From: Atherix ibis
Lineage: Eukaryota > Arthropoda > Insecta > Diptera > Athericidae
Assembly (NCBI GenBank): GCA_958298945.1
Contig: CATQJD010000111.1
Coordinates: 2,578,165-2,642,164, forward strand
Direction: 5' to 3'
Length of the DNA stretch: 64,000 bases
Shown here: positions 1 through 13,348 of the stretch, one piece after another
How positions within the stretch are numbered: position 1 is the first letter of the stretch
Layout of the letters: each line of letters starts with the position of its first letter
Program-made: the position numbers and the translations under genes
The notes under the pieces: generated by a model
What the model saw: the letters and a program-made list of their open reading frames with translations, nothing else
What the model was told of the DNA's origin: nothing
Databases searched by the model: none

Positions 1-550
1 TCATATTCCTCTTAAACATACTACTTAATATTCCTCTTAAACATACTACTTCATATTCCTCTTAAACATACTACTTCATATTCCACTTAAATATACTGCT
101 TCATATTCCTCTTAAACATACTACTTCATATTCCTCTTAAACATACTACTTTATATTCCTCTTAAACATACTACTTCATATTCCTCTTAAACATACTACT
201 TCATATTCCTCTTAAATATATTACTTCATTATCCTCTTAAATATACTACTTCATATTTCTCTTAAACATACTACTTTATATTCTTCTTAAGCATACTACT
301 TCATATTCCTCTTAAACATACTACTTCATATTCCTCTTAAACATAATACTTCATATTCCTCTTAAATATACTACTTCATATTCCTCTTAAACATACTACT
401 TCATATTCCTCTTAAATATACTGCTTCATATTCCTCTTAAATATACTACTTCATATTCCTCTTAAACATACTACTTCATATTCCTCTTAAACATACTACT
501 TCATATTCCTCTTAAACATACTACTTCATATTCCTCTTAAACATACTACT

Positions 551-620
551 TCATATTCCACTTAAATATACTACTTCATATTTCTCTTAAACATACTACT
601 TCATATTCCTCTTAAACGTT
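551..620 (+). repeat. CCACTT / TTTCTC / AACGTT trio, type copy
   Basis: A second fixed context for the CpG monomer: a CCACTTAAATATAC monomer, then one with ATATTTCTC, then one with AACGTTC (AACGTT at 615). It recurs 1,151 bp later (1702, AACGTT at 1766), at 7183 and 8334 in the 6.6-kb duplicate, and near 20291, 28627, 30356, 34999, 37253, 39408, 41213 and 43390. With the 240-bp module it accounts for most AACGTT sites in the left and middle of the window. Confidence 0.85.
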
Positions 621-2176
621 CTACTTCATATTCCTCTTAAACATACTACTTCATATTCCTCTTAAACATACTACTTCATATTCCTCTTAAACATACTACT
701 TCATATTCCTCTTAAACATACTACTTCATATTCCTCTTAAATATACTACTTCATATTCCTCTTAAATATACTACTTCATATATCTCTTAAACATACTACT
801 TCATATTCCTCTTAAATTTACTACTTCATATTCCTCTTAAACATATTACTTCATATTCCTCTTAAATGTACTACTTCATATTACTCTTAAACAAACTACT
901 TCATATTCCTCTTAAATAAACTACTTCATATTCCTCTTAAACAAACTACTTCATATTCCTCTTAAATATACTACTTCATATTCCTCTTAAACATACTACT
1001 TCACATTCCTTTCTAAACATACTACTTCATATTCCTCTTAAATATACTACTTCATATTCCTCTTAAACATACTACTTCACATTCCTCTTAAACATACTAC
1101 TTCATATTCCTCTTAAATATACTACTTCATATTTCTCTTAAACATACTACTTTATATTCGTCTTAAACATACTACTTCATATTCCTCTTAAACATACTAC
1201 TTCATATTCCTCTTAAATATACTACTTCATATTCCTCTTAAATGTACTACTTCATATTCCTCTTAAACAAACTACTTCATATTCCTCTTAAACATACTAC
1301 TTTATATTCCTCTTAAACATACTACTTCATATTCCTCTTAAACATACTACATCATATTCCTCCTAAATATACTACTTCATTATCCTCTTAAATATACTAC
1401 TTCATATTTCTCTTAAACATACTACTTCATATTCCTCTTAAGCATACTACTTCATATTCCTCTTAAACATACTACTTCATATTCCTCTTAAACATACTAC
1501 TTCATACTCCTCTTAAATATACTACTTCATATTCCTCTTAAACATACTACTTCATATTCCTCTTAAATATACTGCTTCATATTCCTCTTAAATATACTAC
1601 TTCATATTCCTCTTAAACATACTACTTCATATTCCTCTTAAACATACTACTTCATATTCCTCTTAAACATACTACTTCATATTCCTTTTAAACATACTAC
1701 TTCATATTCCACTTAAATATACTACTTCATATTTCTCTTAAACATACTACTTCATATTCCTCTTAAACGTTCTACTTCATATTCCTCTTAAACATACTAC
1801 TTCATATTCCTCTTAAACATACTACTTCATATTCCTCTTAAACATACTACTTCATATTCCTCTTAAACATACTACTTCATATTCCTCTTAAATATACTAC
1901 TTCATATTCCTCTTAAATATACTACTTCATATATCTCTTAAACATACTACTTCATATTCCTCTTAAATTTACTACTTCATATTCCTCTTAAACATACTAC
2001 TTCATATTCCTCTTAAATGTACTACTTCATATTACTCTTAAACAAACTACTTCATATTCCTCTTAAATATACTACTTCATATTCCTCTTAAATATACTAC
2101 TTCATATTCCTCTTAAACAAACTACTTCATATTCCTCTTAAATATACTACTTCATATTCCTCTTAAACATACTACT

Positions 2177-2502
2177 TCACATTCCTTTCTGAACATACTA
2201 CTTCATATTCCTCTTAAATATACTACTTCATATTCCTCTTAAACATACTACTTAACATTCCTCTTAAACATACTACTTCATATTCCTCTTAAATATACTA
2301 TTTCATTTTTCTCTTAAACATACTACTTTATATTCCTCTTAAACATACTACTTCATATTCCTCTTAAACATACTACTTCATATTCCTCTTAAATATACTA
2401 CTTCATATTCCTCTTAAATGTACTACTTCATATTCCTCTTAAACAAACTACTTCATATTCCTCTTAAATATACTACTTCATATTCCTCTTAAACATACTA
2501 CT
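2177..2502 (+). repeat. 326-bp higher-order block (13 monomers), type copy
   Basis: A block of one 26-bp monomer plus twelve 25-bp monomers, running from one CCTTTCT-type 26-mer to the next. The variant order in this copy is: 26-mer, AAATATAC, AAACATAC, TAACATTCC, AAATATAC (ending TATT), TCATTTTTCTC, TTATATTCC, AAACATAC, AAATATAC, AAATGTAC, AAACAAAC, AAATATAC, AAACATAC. In most other copies the fourth unit is TCACATTCC and the sixth TCATATTTCTC. The same 326-bp spacing of 26-mers is found starting at 5956, 8809, 10736, 11542, 14574, 16280, 17432, 19134, 20761, 22687, 24916, 27748, 29450 and 30827. None starts after 31153. This copy also has CTGAAC in its 26-mer, a mutation shared only with the copy at 8809. 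Confidence 0.93.
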
Positions 2503-2749
2503 TCACATTCCTTTCTAAACATACTACTTCATATTCCTCTTAAATATACTACTTCATATTCCTCTAAAACATACTACTTCACATTCCTCTTAAACATACT
2601 ACTTCATATTCCTCTTAAATATACTACTTCATATTCCTCTTAAACAAACTACTTCATATTCCTCTTAAACATACTACTTCATATTCCTCTTAAACATACT
2701 ACTTTATATTCTTCTTAAACATACTACTTCATATTCCTCTTAAACGTTC
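2503..2749 (+). repeat. 240-bp module from 26-mer to AACGTTC, type copy
   Basis: A 26-mer starting at 2503 is followed, 240 bp after its first base, by AACGTTC. The monomers between are typically AAATATAC, AAACATAC, TCACATTCC, AAATATAC, AAACAAAC, AAACATAC, AAACATAC, TTATATTCC and AAACATAC. The same 240-bp distance is seen from 26-mers at 6282, 14900, 16606, 33022, 36374, 40331, 51969, 54441, 55242 and 62466, and from 47691 and 49344 where the monomer has decayed to AACGATC. At 11062 and 11868 it is 239 because a 24-bp monomer lies inside. In the left half this module usually directly follows a 326-bp block. It is the most widely shared higher-order element, present in both halves. Confidence 0.9.
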
Positions 2750-4103
2750 TACTTCATATTCCTCTTAAATATACTACTTCATATTCGTCTTAAATATACT
2801 ACTTCATATTCCTCTTAAATATACTACTTCATATTTCTCTTAAATATACTATTTCATATTCCTCTTAAACATACTACTTCATATTCCTCTTAAATATACT
2901 ACTTCATATTCCTCTTAAACAAACTACTTCATATTCCTCTTAAACATACTACTTCATATTCCTCTTAAACATACTACTTTATATTCCTCTTAAACATACT
3001 ACTTCATATTCCTCTTAAACGTTCTGCTTTATATTCATCTTAAATATACTACTTCATATTCCTCTTAAATATACTACTTCATATTCCTCTTAAATATACT
3101 ACTTCATATTCCTCTTAAATATACTACTTCATATTCCTCTTAAACATACTACTTCATATTCCTCTTAAACATACTACTTCATATTCCTCTTAAACATACT
3201 ACTTCATATTCCACTTAAATATACTGCTTCATATTCCTCTTAAACATACTACTTCATATTCCTCTTAAACATACTACTTTATATTCCTCTTAAACATACT
3301 ACTTCATATTCCTCTTAAACATACTACTTCATATTCCTCTTAAATATACTACTTCATATTCCTCTTAAATATACTACTTCATATTCCTCTTAAACATACT
3401 ACTTCATATTCCTCTTAAACATACTACTTCATATTCCTCTTAAACATACTACTTCATATTCCACTTAAATATACTGCTTCATATTCCTCTTAAACATACT
3501 ACTTCATATTCCTCTTAAACATACTACTTCATATTCCTCTTAAACATACTACTTCACATTCCTCTTAAACATACTGCTTCATATTCCTCTTAAACATACT
3601 ACTTCATATTCCTCTTAAACATACTACTTCACATTCCTTTTAAACATACTACTTCATATTCCTCTTAAATATAGTACTTCATATTCCTCCTAAACATACT
3701 ACTTCAAATTCCTTTTAAACATACTACTTCATAGTCCTCTTAAACATACTACTTTATATTCCTTTTAAACATACTACTTCATATTCCTCTTGAATATACT
3801 ACTTCATATTCCTCTTAAACATACTACTTCACATTCCTCTTAAATATACTACTTCATATTCCTATTAAACATACTACTTTATATTCCTTTTAATCATACT
3901 ACTTCATATTCCTTTTAAACATACTACTTCATATTCCTCTTAAACATACTACTTCATATTCCTCTTAAATGTACTACTTCATATTCCTCTTAAACAAACT
4001 ACTTCATATTCCTCTTAAATATACTACTTCATATTCCTCTTAAACAAACTACTTCATATTCCTCTTAAATATACTACTTCATATTCCTCTTAAACATACT
4101 ACT

Positions 4104-4400
4104 TCACATTCCTTTCTAAACATACTACTTCATATTCCTCTTAAATATACTACTTCATATTCCTCTTAAACATACTACTTCACATTCCTCTTAAACATAC
4201 TACTTCATATTCCTCTTAAATATACTACTTCATATTTCTCTTAAACATACTACTTTATATTCCTCTTAAACATACTACTTCATATTCCTCTTAAACATAC
4301 TACTTCATATTCCTCTTAAACATACTACTTCATATTCCTCTTAAACATACTACTTTATATTCCTCTTAAACATACTACTTCATATTCCTCTTAAACGTTC
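4104..4400 (+). repeat. Chimeric block, internal junction near 4318
   Basis: This begins like a first-type 326-bp block: 26-mer, AAATATAC, AAACATAC, TCACATTCC, AAATATAC, TTTCTC, TTATATTCC. It then leaves that order and continues with the tail of the 240-bp module (AAACATAC, AAACATAC, TTATATTCC, AAACATAC, AACGTTC at 4394). The 26-mer to AACGTTC distance is therefore 290 instead of 240, and the next 26-mer is 401 bp on (4505) instead of 326. It looks like an in-register recombination between the two module types. Confidence 0.75.
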
Positions 4401-6632
4401 TACTTCATATTCCTCTTAAATATACTACTTCATATTCCTCTTAAACAACCTACTTCATATTCCTCTTAAATATACTACTTCATATTCCTCTTAAACATAC
4501 TACTTCACATTCCTTTCTAAACATACTACTTCATATTCCTCTTAAATATACTACTTCATATTCCTCTTAAGCATACTACTTCACATTCCTCTTAAACATA
4601 CTACTTCATATTCCTCTTAAATATACTACTTCATATTTCTCTTAAACATACTACTTTATATTCGTCTTAAACATACTACTTCATATTCCTCTTAAACATA
4701 CTACTTCATATTCCTCTTAAATATACTACTTCATATTCCTCTTAAATGTACTACTTCATATTCCTCTTAAATATACTGCTTCATATTCCTCTTAAACATA
4801 CAACTTCATATTCCTCTTAAACATACTACTTCATATTCCTCTTAAACATACTACTTCATATTCCTCTTAAACATACTACTTCATATTCCTCTTAAATATA
4901 CTACTTCATATTCCTCTTAAATATACTACTTCATATTCCTCTTAAACATACTACTTCATATTCCTCTTAAACATACTACTTCATATTCCTCTTAAACATA
5001 CCACTTCATATTCCACTTAAATATACTGCTTCATATTCCTCTTAAACATACTTTTTCATATTCCTCTTAAACATACTACTTTATATTCCTCTTAAACATA
5101 CTACTTCATATTCCTCTTAAACATACTACTTCATATTCCTCTTAAATATACTACTTCATATTCCTCTTAAATATACTACTTCATATTTCTCTTAAACATA
5201 CTACCGCATATTCCTCTTAAGCATACTACTTCAAATTCCTCTTAAACATACTACTTCATATTCCTCTTAAACATACTACTTCATATTCCTCTTAAATATA
5301 CTACTTCATATTCCTCTTAAACATACTACTTCATATTCCTCTTAAATATACTGCTTCATATTCCTCTTAAATATACTACTTCATATTCCTCTTAAACATA
5401 CAACTTCATATTCCTCTTAAACATACTACTTCATATTCCTCTTAAACATACTACTTCATATTCCTCTTAAACATACTACTTCATATTCCACTTAAATATA
5501 CTACTTTATATTTTTCTTAAACATACTACTTCATATTCCTCTTAAACGTTCTACTTCATATTCCTCTTAAACATACTACTTCATATTCCTCTAAAACATA
5601 CTACTTCATATTCCTCTTAAACATACTACTTCATATTCCTCTTAAACATACTACTTCATATTCCTCTTAAATATACTACTTCATATTCCTCTTAAATATA
5701 CTACTTCATATATCTCTTAAACATACTACTTCATATTCCTCTTAAATATACTACTTCATATTCCTCTTAAACATACTACTTCATATTCCTCTTAAATGTA
5801 CTACTTCATATTCCTCTTAAACAAACTACTTCATATTCCTCTTAAATATACTACTTCATATTCCTCTTAAATATACTACTTCATATTCCTGTTAAACAAC
5901 CTACTTCATATTCCTCTTAAATATACTACTTCATATTCCTCTTAAACATACTACTTCACATTCCTTTCTAAACATACTACTTCATATTCCTCTTAAATAT
6001 ACTACTTCATATTCCTCTTAAGCATACTACTTCACATTCCTCTTAAACATACTACTTCATATTCCTCTTAAATATACTACTTCATATTTCTCTTAAACAT
6101 ACTACTTTATATTCGTCTTAAACATACTACTTCATATTCCTCTTAAACATACTACTTCATATTCCTCTTAAATATACTACTTCATATTCCTCTTAAATGT
6201 ACTACTTCATATTCCTCTTAAACAAACTACTTCATATTCCTCTTAAATATACTACTTCATATTCCTCTTAAACATACTACTTCACATTCCTTTCTAAACA
6301 TACTACTTAATATTCCTCTTAAATGTACTACTTCATATTCCTCTTAAACATACTTCTTCACATTCCTCTTAAACATACTACTTCATATTCCTCTTAAATA
6401 TACTACTTTATATTCCTCTTAAACAAACTACTTCGTATTCCTCTTAAACATACTACTTCATATTCCTCTTAAACATACTACTTTATATTCCTCTTAAACA
6501 TACTACTTCATATTCCTCTTAAACGTTCTACTTCATATTCCTCTTAAATATACTACTTCATATTCCTCTTAAATATACTACTTCATATTCCTCTTAAATA
6601 TACTACTTTATATTCCTCTTAAATATACTACT

Positions 6633-9600
6633 TCATATTCCTCTTAAACATACTACTTAATATTCCTCTTAAACATACTACTTCATATTCCTCTTAAACA
6701 TACTACTTCATATTCCACTTAAATATACTGCTTCATATTCCTCTTAAACATACTACTTCATATTCCTCTTAAACATACTACTTTATATTCCTCTTAAACA
6801 TACTACTTCATATTCCTCTTAAACATACTACTTCATATTCCTCTTAAATATATTACTTCATTATCCTCTTAAATATACTACTTCATATTTCTCTTAAACA
6901 TACTACTTTATATTCTTCTTAAGCATACTACTTCATATTCCTCTTAAACATACTACTTCATATTCCTCTTAAACATAATACTTCATATTCCTCTTAAATA
7001 TACTACTTCATATTCCTCTTAAACATACTACTTCATATTCCTCTTAAATATACTGCTTCATATTCCTCTTAAATATACTACTTCATATTCCTCTTAAACA
7101 TACTACTTCATATTCCTCTTAAACATACTACTTCATATTCCTCTTAAACATACTACTTCATATTCCTCTTAAACATACTACTTCATATTCCACTTAAATA
7201 TACTACTTCATATTTCTCTTAAACATACTACTTCATATTCCTCTTAAACGTTCTACTTCATATTCCTCTTAAACATACTACTTCATATTCCTCTTAAACA
7301 TACTACTTCATATTCCTCTTAAACATACTACTTCATATTCCTCTTAAACATACTACTTCATATTCCTCTTAAATATACTACTTCATATTCCTCTTAAATA
7401 TACTACTTCATATATCTCTTAAACATACTACTTCATATTCCTCTTAAATTTACTACTTCATATTCCTCTTAAACATACTACTTCATATTCCTCTTAAATG
7501 TACTACTTCATATTACTCTTAAACAAACTACTTCATATTCCTCTTAAATAAACTACTTCATATTCCTCTTAAACAAACTACTTCATATTCCTCTTAAATA
7601 TACTACTTCATATTCCTCTTAAACATACTACTTCACATTCCTTTCTAAACATACTACTTCATATTCCTCTTAAATATACTACTTCATATTCCTCTTAAAC
7701 ATACTACTTCACATTCCTCTTAAACATACTACTTCATATTCCTCTTAAATATACTACTTCATATTTCTCTTAAACATACTACTTTATATTCGTCTTAAAC
7801 ATACTACTTCATATTCCTCTTAAACATACTACTTCATATTCCTCTTAAATATACTACTTCATATTCCTCTTAAATGTACTACTTCATATTCCTCTTAAAC
7901 AAACTACTTCATATTCCTCTTAAACATACTACTTTATATTCCTCTTAAACATACTACTTCATATTCCTCTTAAACATACTACATCATATTCCTCCTAAAT
8001 ATACTACTTCATTATCCTCTTAAATATACTACTTCATATTTCTCTTAAACATACTACTTCATATTCCTCTTAAGCATACTACTTCATATTCCTCTTAAAC
8101 ATACTACTTCATATTCCTCTTAAACATACTACTTCATACTCCTCTTAAATATACTACTTCATATTCCTCTTAAACATACTACTTCATATTCCTCTTAAAT
8201 ATACTGCTTCATATTCCTCTTAAATATACTACTTCATATTCCTCTTAAACATACTACTTCATATTCCTCTTAAACATACTACTTCATATTCCTCTTAAAC
8301 ATACTACTTCATATTCCTTTTAAACATACTACTTCATATTCCACTTAAATATACTACTTCATATTTCTCTTAAACATACTACTTCATATTCCTCTTAAAC
8401 GTTCTACTTCATATTCCTCTTAAACATACTACTTCATATTCCTCTTAAACATACTACTTCATATTCCTCTTAAACATACTACTTCATATTCCTCTTAAAC
8501 ATACTACTTCATATTCCTCTTAAATATACTACTTCATATTCCTCTTAAATATACTACTTCATATATCTCTTAAACATACTACTTCATATTCCTCTTAAAT
8601 TTACTACTTCATATTCCTCTTAAACATACTACTTCATATTCCTCTTAAATGTACTACTTCATATTACTCTTAAACAAACTACTTCATATTCCTCTTAAAT
8701 ATACTACTTCATATTCCTCTTAAATATACTACTTCATATTCCTCTTAAACAAACTACTTCATATTCCTCTTAAATATACTACTTCATATTCCTCTTAAAC
8801 ATACTACTTCACATTCCTTTCTGAACATACTACTTCATATTCCTCTTAAATATACTACTTCATATTCCTCTTAAACATACTACTTAACATTCCTCTTAAA
8901 CATACTACTTCATATTCCTCTTAAATATACTATTTCATTTTTCTCTTAAACATACTACTTTATATTCCTCTTAAACATACTACTTCATATTCCTCTTAAA
9001 CATACTACTTCATATTCCTCTTAAATATACTACTTCATATTCCTCTTAAATGTACTACTTCATATTCCTCTTAAACAAACTACTTCATATTCCTCTTAAA
9101 TATACTACTTCATATTCCTCTTAAACATACTACTTCACATTCCTTTCTAAACATACTACTTCATATTCCTCTTAAATATACTACTTCATATTCCTCTAAA
9201 ACATACTACTTCACATTCCTCTTAAACATACTACTTCATATTCCTCTTAAATATACTACTTCATATTCCTCTTAAACAAACTACTTCATATTCCTCTTAA
9301 ACATACTACTTCATATTCCTCTTAAACATACTACTTTATATTCTTCTTAAACATACTACTTCATATTCCTCTTAAACGTTCTACTTCATATTCCTCTTAA
9401 ATATACTACTTCATATTCCTCTTAAATATACTACTTCATATTCCTCTTAAATATACTACTTCATATTTCTCTTAAATATACTATTTCATATTCCTCTTAA
9501 ACATACTACTTCATATTCCTCTTAAATATACTACTTCATATTCCTCTTAAACAAACTACTTCATATTCCTCTTAAACATACTACTTCATATTCCTCTTAA

Positions 9601-10950
9601 ACATACTACTTTATATTCCTCTTAAACATACTACTTCATATTCCTCTTAAACGTTCTGCTTTATATTCCTCTTAAATATACTACTTCATATTCCTCTTAA
9701 ATATACTACTTCATATTCCTCTTAAATATACTACTTCATATTCCTCTTAAATATACTACTTCATATTCCTCTTAAACATACTACTTCATATTCCTCTTAA
9801 ACATACTACTTCATATTCCTCTAAAACATACTACTTCATATTCCACTTAAATATACTGCTTCATATTCCTCTTAAACATACTACTTCATATTCCTCTTAA
9901 ACATACTACTTTATATTCCTCTTAAACATACTACTTCATATTCCTCTTAAACATACTACTTCATATTCCTCTTAAATATACTACTTCATATTCCTCTTAA
10001 ATATACTACTTCATATTCCTCTTAAACATACTACTTCATATTCCTCTTAAACATACTACTTCATATTCCTCTTAAACATACTACTTCATATTCCACTTAA
10101 ATATACTGCTTCATATTCCTCTTAAACATACTACTTCATATTCCTCTTAAACATACTACTTCATATTCCTCTTAAACATACTACTTCACATTCCTCTTAA
10201 ACATACTGCTTCATATTCCTCTTAAACATACTACTTCATATTCCTCTTAAACATACTACTTCACATTCCTTTTAAACATACTACTTCATATTCCTCTTAA
10301 ATATAGTACTTCATATTCCTCCTAAACATACTACTTCAAATTCCTTTTAAACATACTACTTCATAGTCCTCTTAAACATACTACTTTATATTCCTTTTAA
10401 ACATACTACTTCATATTCCTCTTGAATATACTACTTCATATTCCTCTTAAACATACTACTTCACATTCCTCTTAAATATACTACTTCATATTCCTATTAA
10501 ACATACTACTTTATATTCCTTTTAATCATACTACTTCATATTCCTTTTAAACATACTACTTCATATTCCTCTTAAACATACTACTTCATATTCCTCTTAA
10601 ATGTACTACTTCATATTCCTCTTAAACAAACTACTTCATATTCCTCTTAAATATACTACTTCATATTCCTCTTAAACAAACTACTTCATATTCCTCTTAA
10701 ATATACTACTTCATATTCCTCTTAAACATACTACTTCACATTCCTTTCTAAACATACTACTTCATATTCCTCTTAAATATACTACTTCATATTCCTCTTA
10801 AACATACTACTTCACATTCCTCTTAAACATACTACTTCATATTCCTCTTAAATATACTACTTCATATATCTCTTAAACATACTACTTTATATTCCTCTTA
10901 AACATACTACTTCATATTCCTCTTAAACATACTACTTCATATTCCTCTTA
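6633..10950 (+). repeat. Copy B of 6,632-bp-offset duplication
   Basis: Partner of 1-4318. It holds 26-mers at 7633, 8809, 9135 and 10736, each 6,632 bases from its counterpart. A few private changes mark it, such as CTCTAAAACATAC near 9820 and ATATATCTC near 10865 where copy A has ATATTTCTC near 4230. Unlike copy A, it runs on past the 10736 26-mer as an ordinary 326-bp block to the 26-mer at 11062, which suggests that this copy keeps the older arrangement at that point. Confidence 0.92.
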
Positions 10951-11310
10951 AATATACTACTTCATATTCCTCTTAAATGTACTACTTCATATTCCTCTTA
11001 AACAAACTACTTCATATTCCTCTTAAATATACTACTTCATATTCCTCTTAAACATACTACTTCACATTCCTTTCTAAACATACTACTTCATATTCCTCTT
11101 AAATATACTCATCATATTCCTCTTAAACATACTACTTCACATTCCTCTTAAACATACTACTTCATATTCCTCTTAAATATACTACTTCATATTCCTCTTA
11201 AACAAACTACTTCATATTCCTCTTAAACATACTACTTCATATTCCTCTTAAACATACTACTTTATATTCCTCTTAAACATACTACTTCATATTCCTCTTA
11301 AACGTTCTAT
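10505..11310 (+). repeat. Copy A of 806-bp tandem duplication
   Basis: From ACTACTTTATATTCC and TAATCATAC near 10505-10530 to the AACGTTCT at 11301-11308, this segment is repeated directly behind itself at an offset of 806. Its 26-mers (10736, 11062) recur at 11542 and 11868. A rare 24-bp monomer ending ACTCA (11088-11111) recurs at 11894-11917. Small differences are ATATATCTC (near 10865) against ATATTTCTC, and TTCACATT against TTTACATT. Confidence 0.93.
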
Positions 11311-11316
11311 ACTACT
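11287..11316 (+). repeat. 30-bp out-of-register monomer at the 806-bp junction
   Basis: The monomer reads AACGTTCT, then ATACTACT, instead of AACGTTCTACT. The tail of copy A (CGTTCT) is joined to a point five bases earlier in the monomer at the head of copy B (ATACTAC). The join is therefore not at equivalent positions of the 25-bp unit, which in-register unequal crossing over would give. Confidence 0.9.
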
Positions 11317-12116
11317 TTATATTCCTTTTAATCATACTACTTCATATTCCTTTTAAACATACTACTTCATATTCCTCTTAAACATACTACTTCATATTCC
11401 TCTTAAATGTACTACTTCATATTCCTCTTAAACAAACTACTTCATATTCCTCTTAAATATACTACTTCATATTCCTCTTAAACAAACTACTTCATATTCC
11501 TCTTAAATATACTACTTCATATTCCTCTTAAACATACTACTTCACATTCCTTTCTAAACATACTACTTCATATTCCTCTTAAATATACTACTTCATATTC
11601 CTCTTAAACATACTACTTTACATTCCTCTTAAACATACTACTTCATATTCCTCTTAAATATACTACTTCATATTTCTCTTAAACATACTACTTTATATTC
11701 CTCTTAAACATACTACTTCATATTCCTCTTAAACATACTACTTCATATTCCTCTTAAATATACTACTTCATATTCCTCTTAAATGTACTACTTCATATTC
11801 CTCTTAAACAAACTACTTCATATTCCTCTTAAATATACTACTTCATATTCCTCTTAAACATACTACTTCACATTCCTTTCTAAACATACTACTTCATATT
11901 CCTCTTAAATATACTCATCATATTCCTCTTAAACATACTACTTCACATTCCTCTTAAACATACTACTTCATATTCCTCTTAAATATACTACTTCATATTC
12001 CTCTTAAACAAACTACTTCATATTCCTCTTAAACATACTACTTCATATTCCTCTTAAACATACTACTTTATATTCCTCTTAAACATACTACTTCATATTC
12101 CTCTTAAACGTTCTAC
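11311..12116 (+). repeat. Copy B of 806-bp tandem duplication
   Basis: Second copy, directly adjoining the first. It starts again at ACTACTTTATATTCC and TAATCATAC and ends in AACGTTCTAC at 12107, where the array goes on with ordinary AAATATAC monomers. The offset of 806 is 32 monomers: two 26-mers (+2), one 24-mer (-1) and five extra bases at the junction. Confidence 0.92.
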
Positions 12117-13318
12117 TTCATATTCCTCTTAAATATACTACTTCATATTCCTCTTAAATATACTACTTCATATTCCTCTTAAATATACTACTTCATATTC
12201 CTCTTAAATATACTACTTCATATTCCTCTTAAACATACTACTTCATATTCCTCTTAAACATACTACTTCATATTTGTCTTAAACATACTACTTCATATTC
12301 CACTTAAATATACTGCTTCATATTCCTCTTAAACATACTACTTCATATTACTCTTAAACATACTACTTTATATTCCTCTTAAACATACTACTTCATATTC
12401 GTCTTAAGCATACTACTTCATATTCAACTTAAATATACTACTTCATATTTCTTTAAAACATACTACTTCATATTCCTCTTAAACGTTCTACTTCATATTC
12501 TTCTTAAACATACTACTTCATATTCCTCTTAAACTTACTACTTCATATTCCTCTTAAACATACTACTTCATATTCCTCTTAAATATACTACTTCATATTC
12601 CTCTTAAACATACTACTTCATATTCCTCTTAAATATACTGCTTCATATTCCTCTTAAATATACTACTTCATATTCCTCTTAAACATACTACTTCATATTC
12701 CTCTTAAACATACTACTTCATATTCCTCTTAAACATACTACTTCATATTCCTCTTAAACATACTACTTCATATTCCACTTAAATATACTACTTCATATTC
12801 CTCTTAAATATACTACTTCATATTCCTCTTAAATATACTACTTCATATATCTCTTAAACATACTACTTCATATTCCTCTTAAATATACTACTTCATATTC
12901 CTCTTAAACATACTACTTCATATTCCTCTTAAATGTACTACTTCATATTCCTCTTAAACAAACTACTTCATATTCCTCTTAAATATACTACTTCATATTC
13001 CTCTTAAATATACTACTTCATATTCCTCTTAAACAAACTACTTCATATTCCTCTTAAATATACTGCTTCATATTCCTCTTAAACATACTACTTCACATTC
13101 CTTTCTAAACATACTACTTCATATTCCTCTTAAATATACTACTTCATATTCCTCTTAAACATACTACTTCACATTCCTCTTAAACATACTACTTCATATT
13201 CCTCTTAAATATACTACTTCATATTTTTCTTAAACATACTACTTTATATTCCTCTTAAACATACTACTTCATATTCCTCTTAAACATACTACTTCATATT
13301 CCTCTTAAACATACTACT

Positions 13319-13348
13319 TCATATTCCTCTTAAACATACTATGTTATT
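13319..13348 (+). repeat. 30-bp monomer with ATGTT insertion
   Basis: The monomer runs AAACATACT, ATGTT, ATTTCATATT. The related site at 13885-13900 reads AAACATACTATTTCATATT without the five bases. It lies at the left edge of the 550-bp duplication, so it probably marks a breakpoint. The ATGTT matches no part of the consensus monomer. Confidence 0.88.

Larger units (their letters stand above)
551..2850 (+). repeat. Tandem 1.15-1.18-kb higher-order repeat
   Basis: The stretch from the CCACTT monomer at 551 recurs from 1702 at an offset of 1,151 bases (45 ordinary monomers plus one 26-mer). The order CCACTT, TTTCTC, AACGTT, a run of AAACATAC monomers, ATATATCTC, AAATTTAC, AAATGTAC, ATTACTC with AAACAAAC, then a 26-mer is seen in both. 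The following 26-mers at 1001 and 2177 are 1,176 apart because the second copy has one more monomer. The whole pair is copied again at 7183-9480. Confidence 0.82.
1..4318 (+). repeat. Copy A of 6,632-bp-offset duplication
   Basis: This stretch matches 6633-10950 at a constant offset of 6,632 bases. Shared rare markers in order: TTACTTCATTATCC (221 and 6853), 26-mers (1001, 2177, 2503, 4104), CTGAAC (2189 and 8821), GTTCTGCTTTATATT (3020 and 9652), ATAGTACTTC (3671 and 10303), TTCAAATTCC, TAGTCCTC, CTTGAATATAC and TAATCATAC (3891 and 10523). Differences are single bases, for example ATTCGTC near 2786 and ATTCATC near 3033 here against ATTCCTC there. The offset equals 265 monomers including seven 26-mers. 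Homology stops near 4318, where this copy switches to another monomer order. The window starts inside the copy, so its true left end is unseen. Confidence 0.93.

Noticed and set aside
1..13264. A regular 6,632-bp super-repeat
   Set aside because: The markers seen at 221 and 6853 do not recur at 13485, and copy A departs near 4318, so it is one duplication, not a period.
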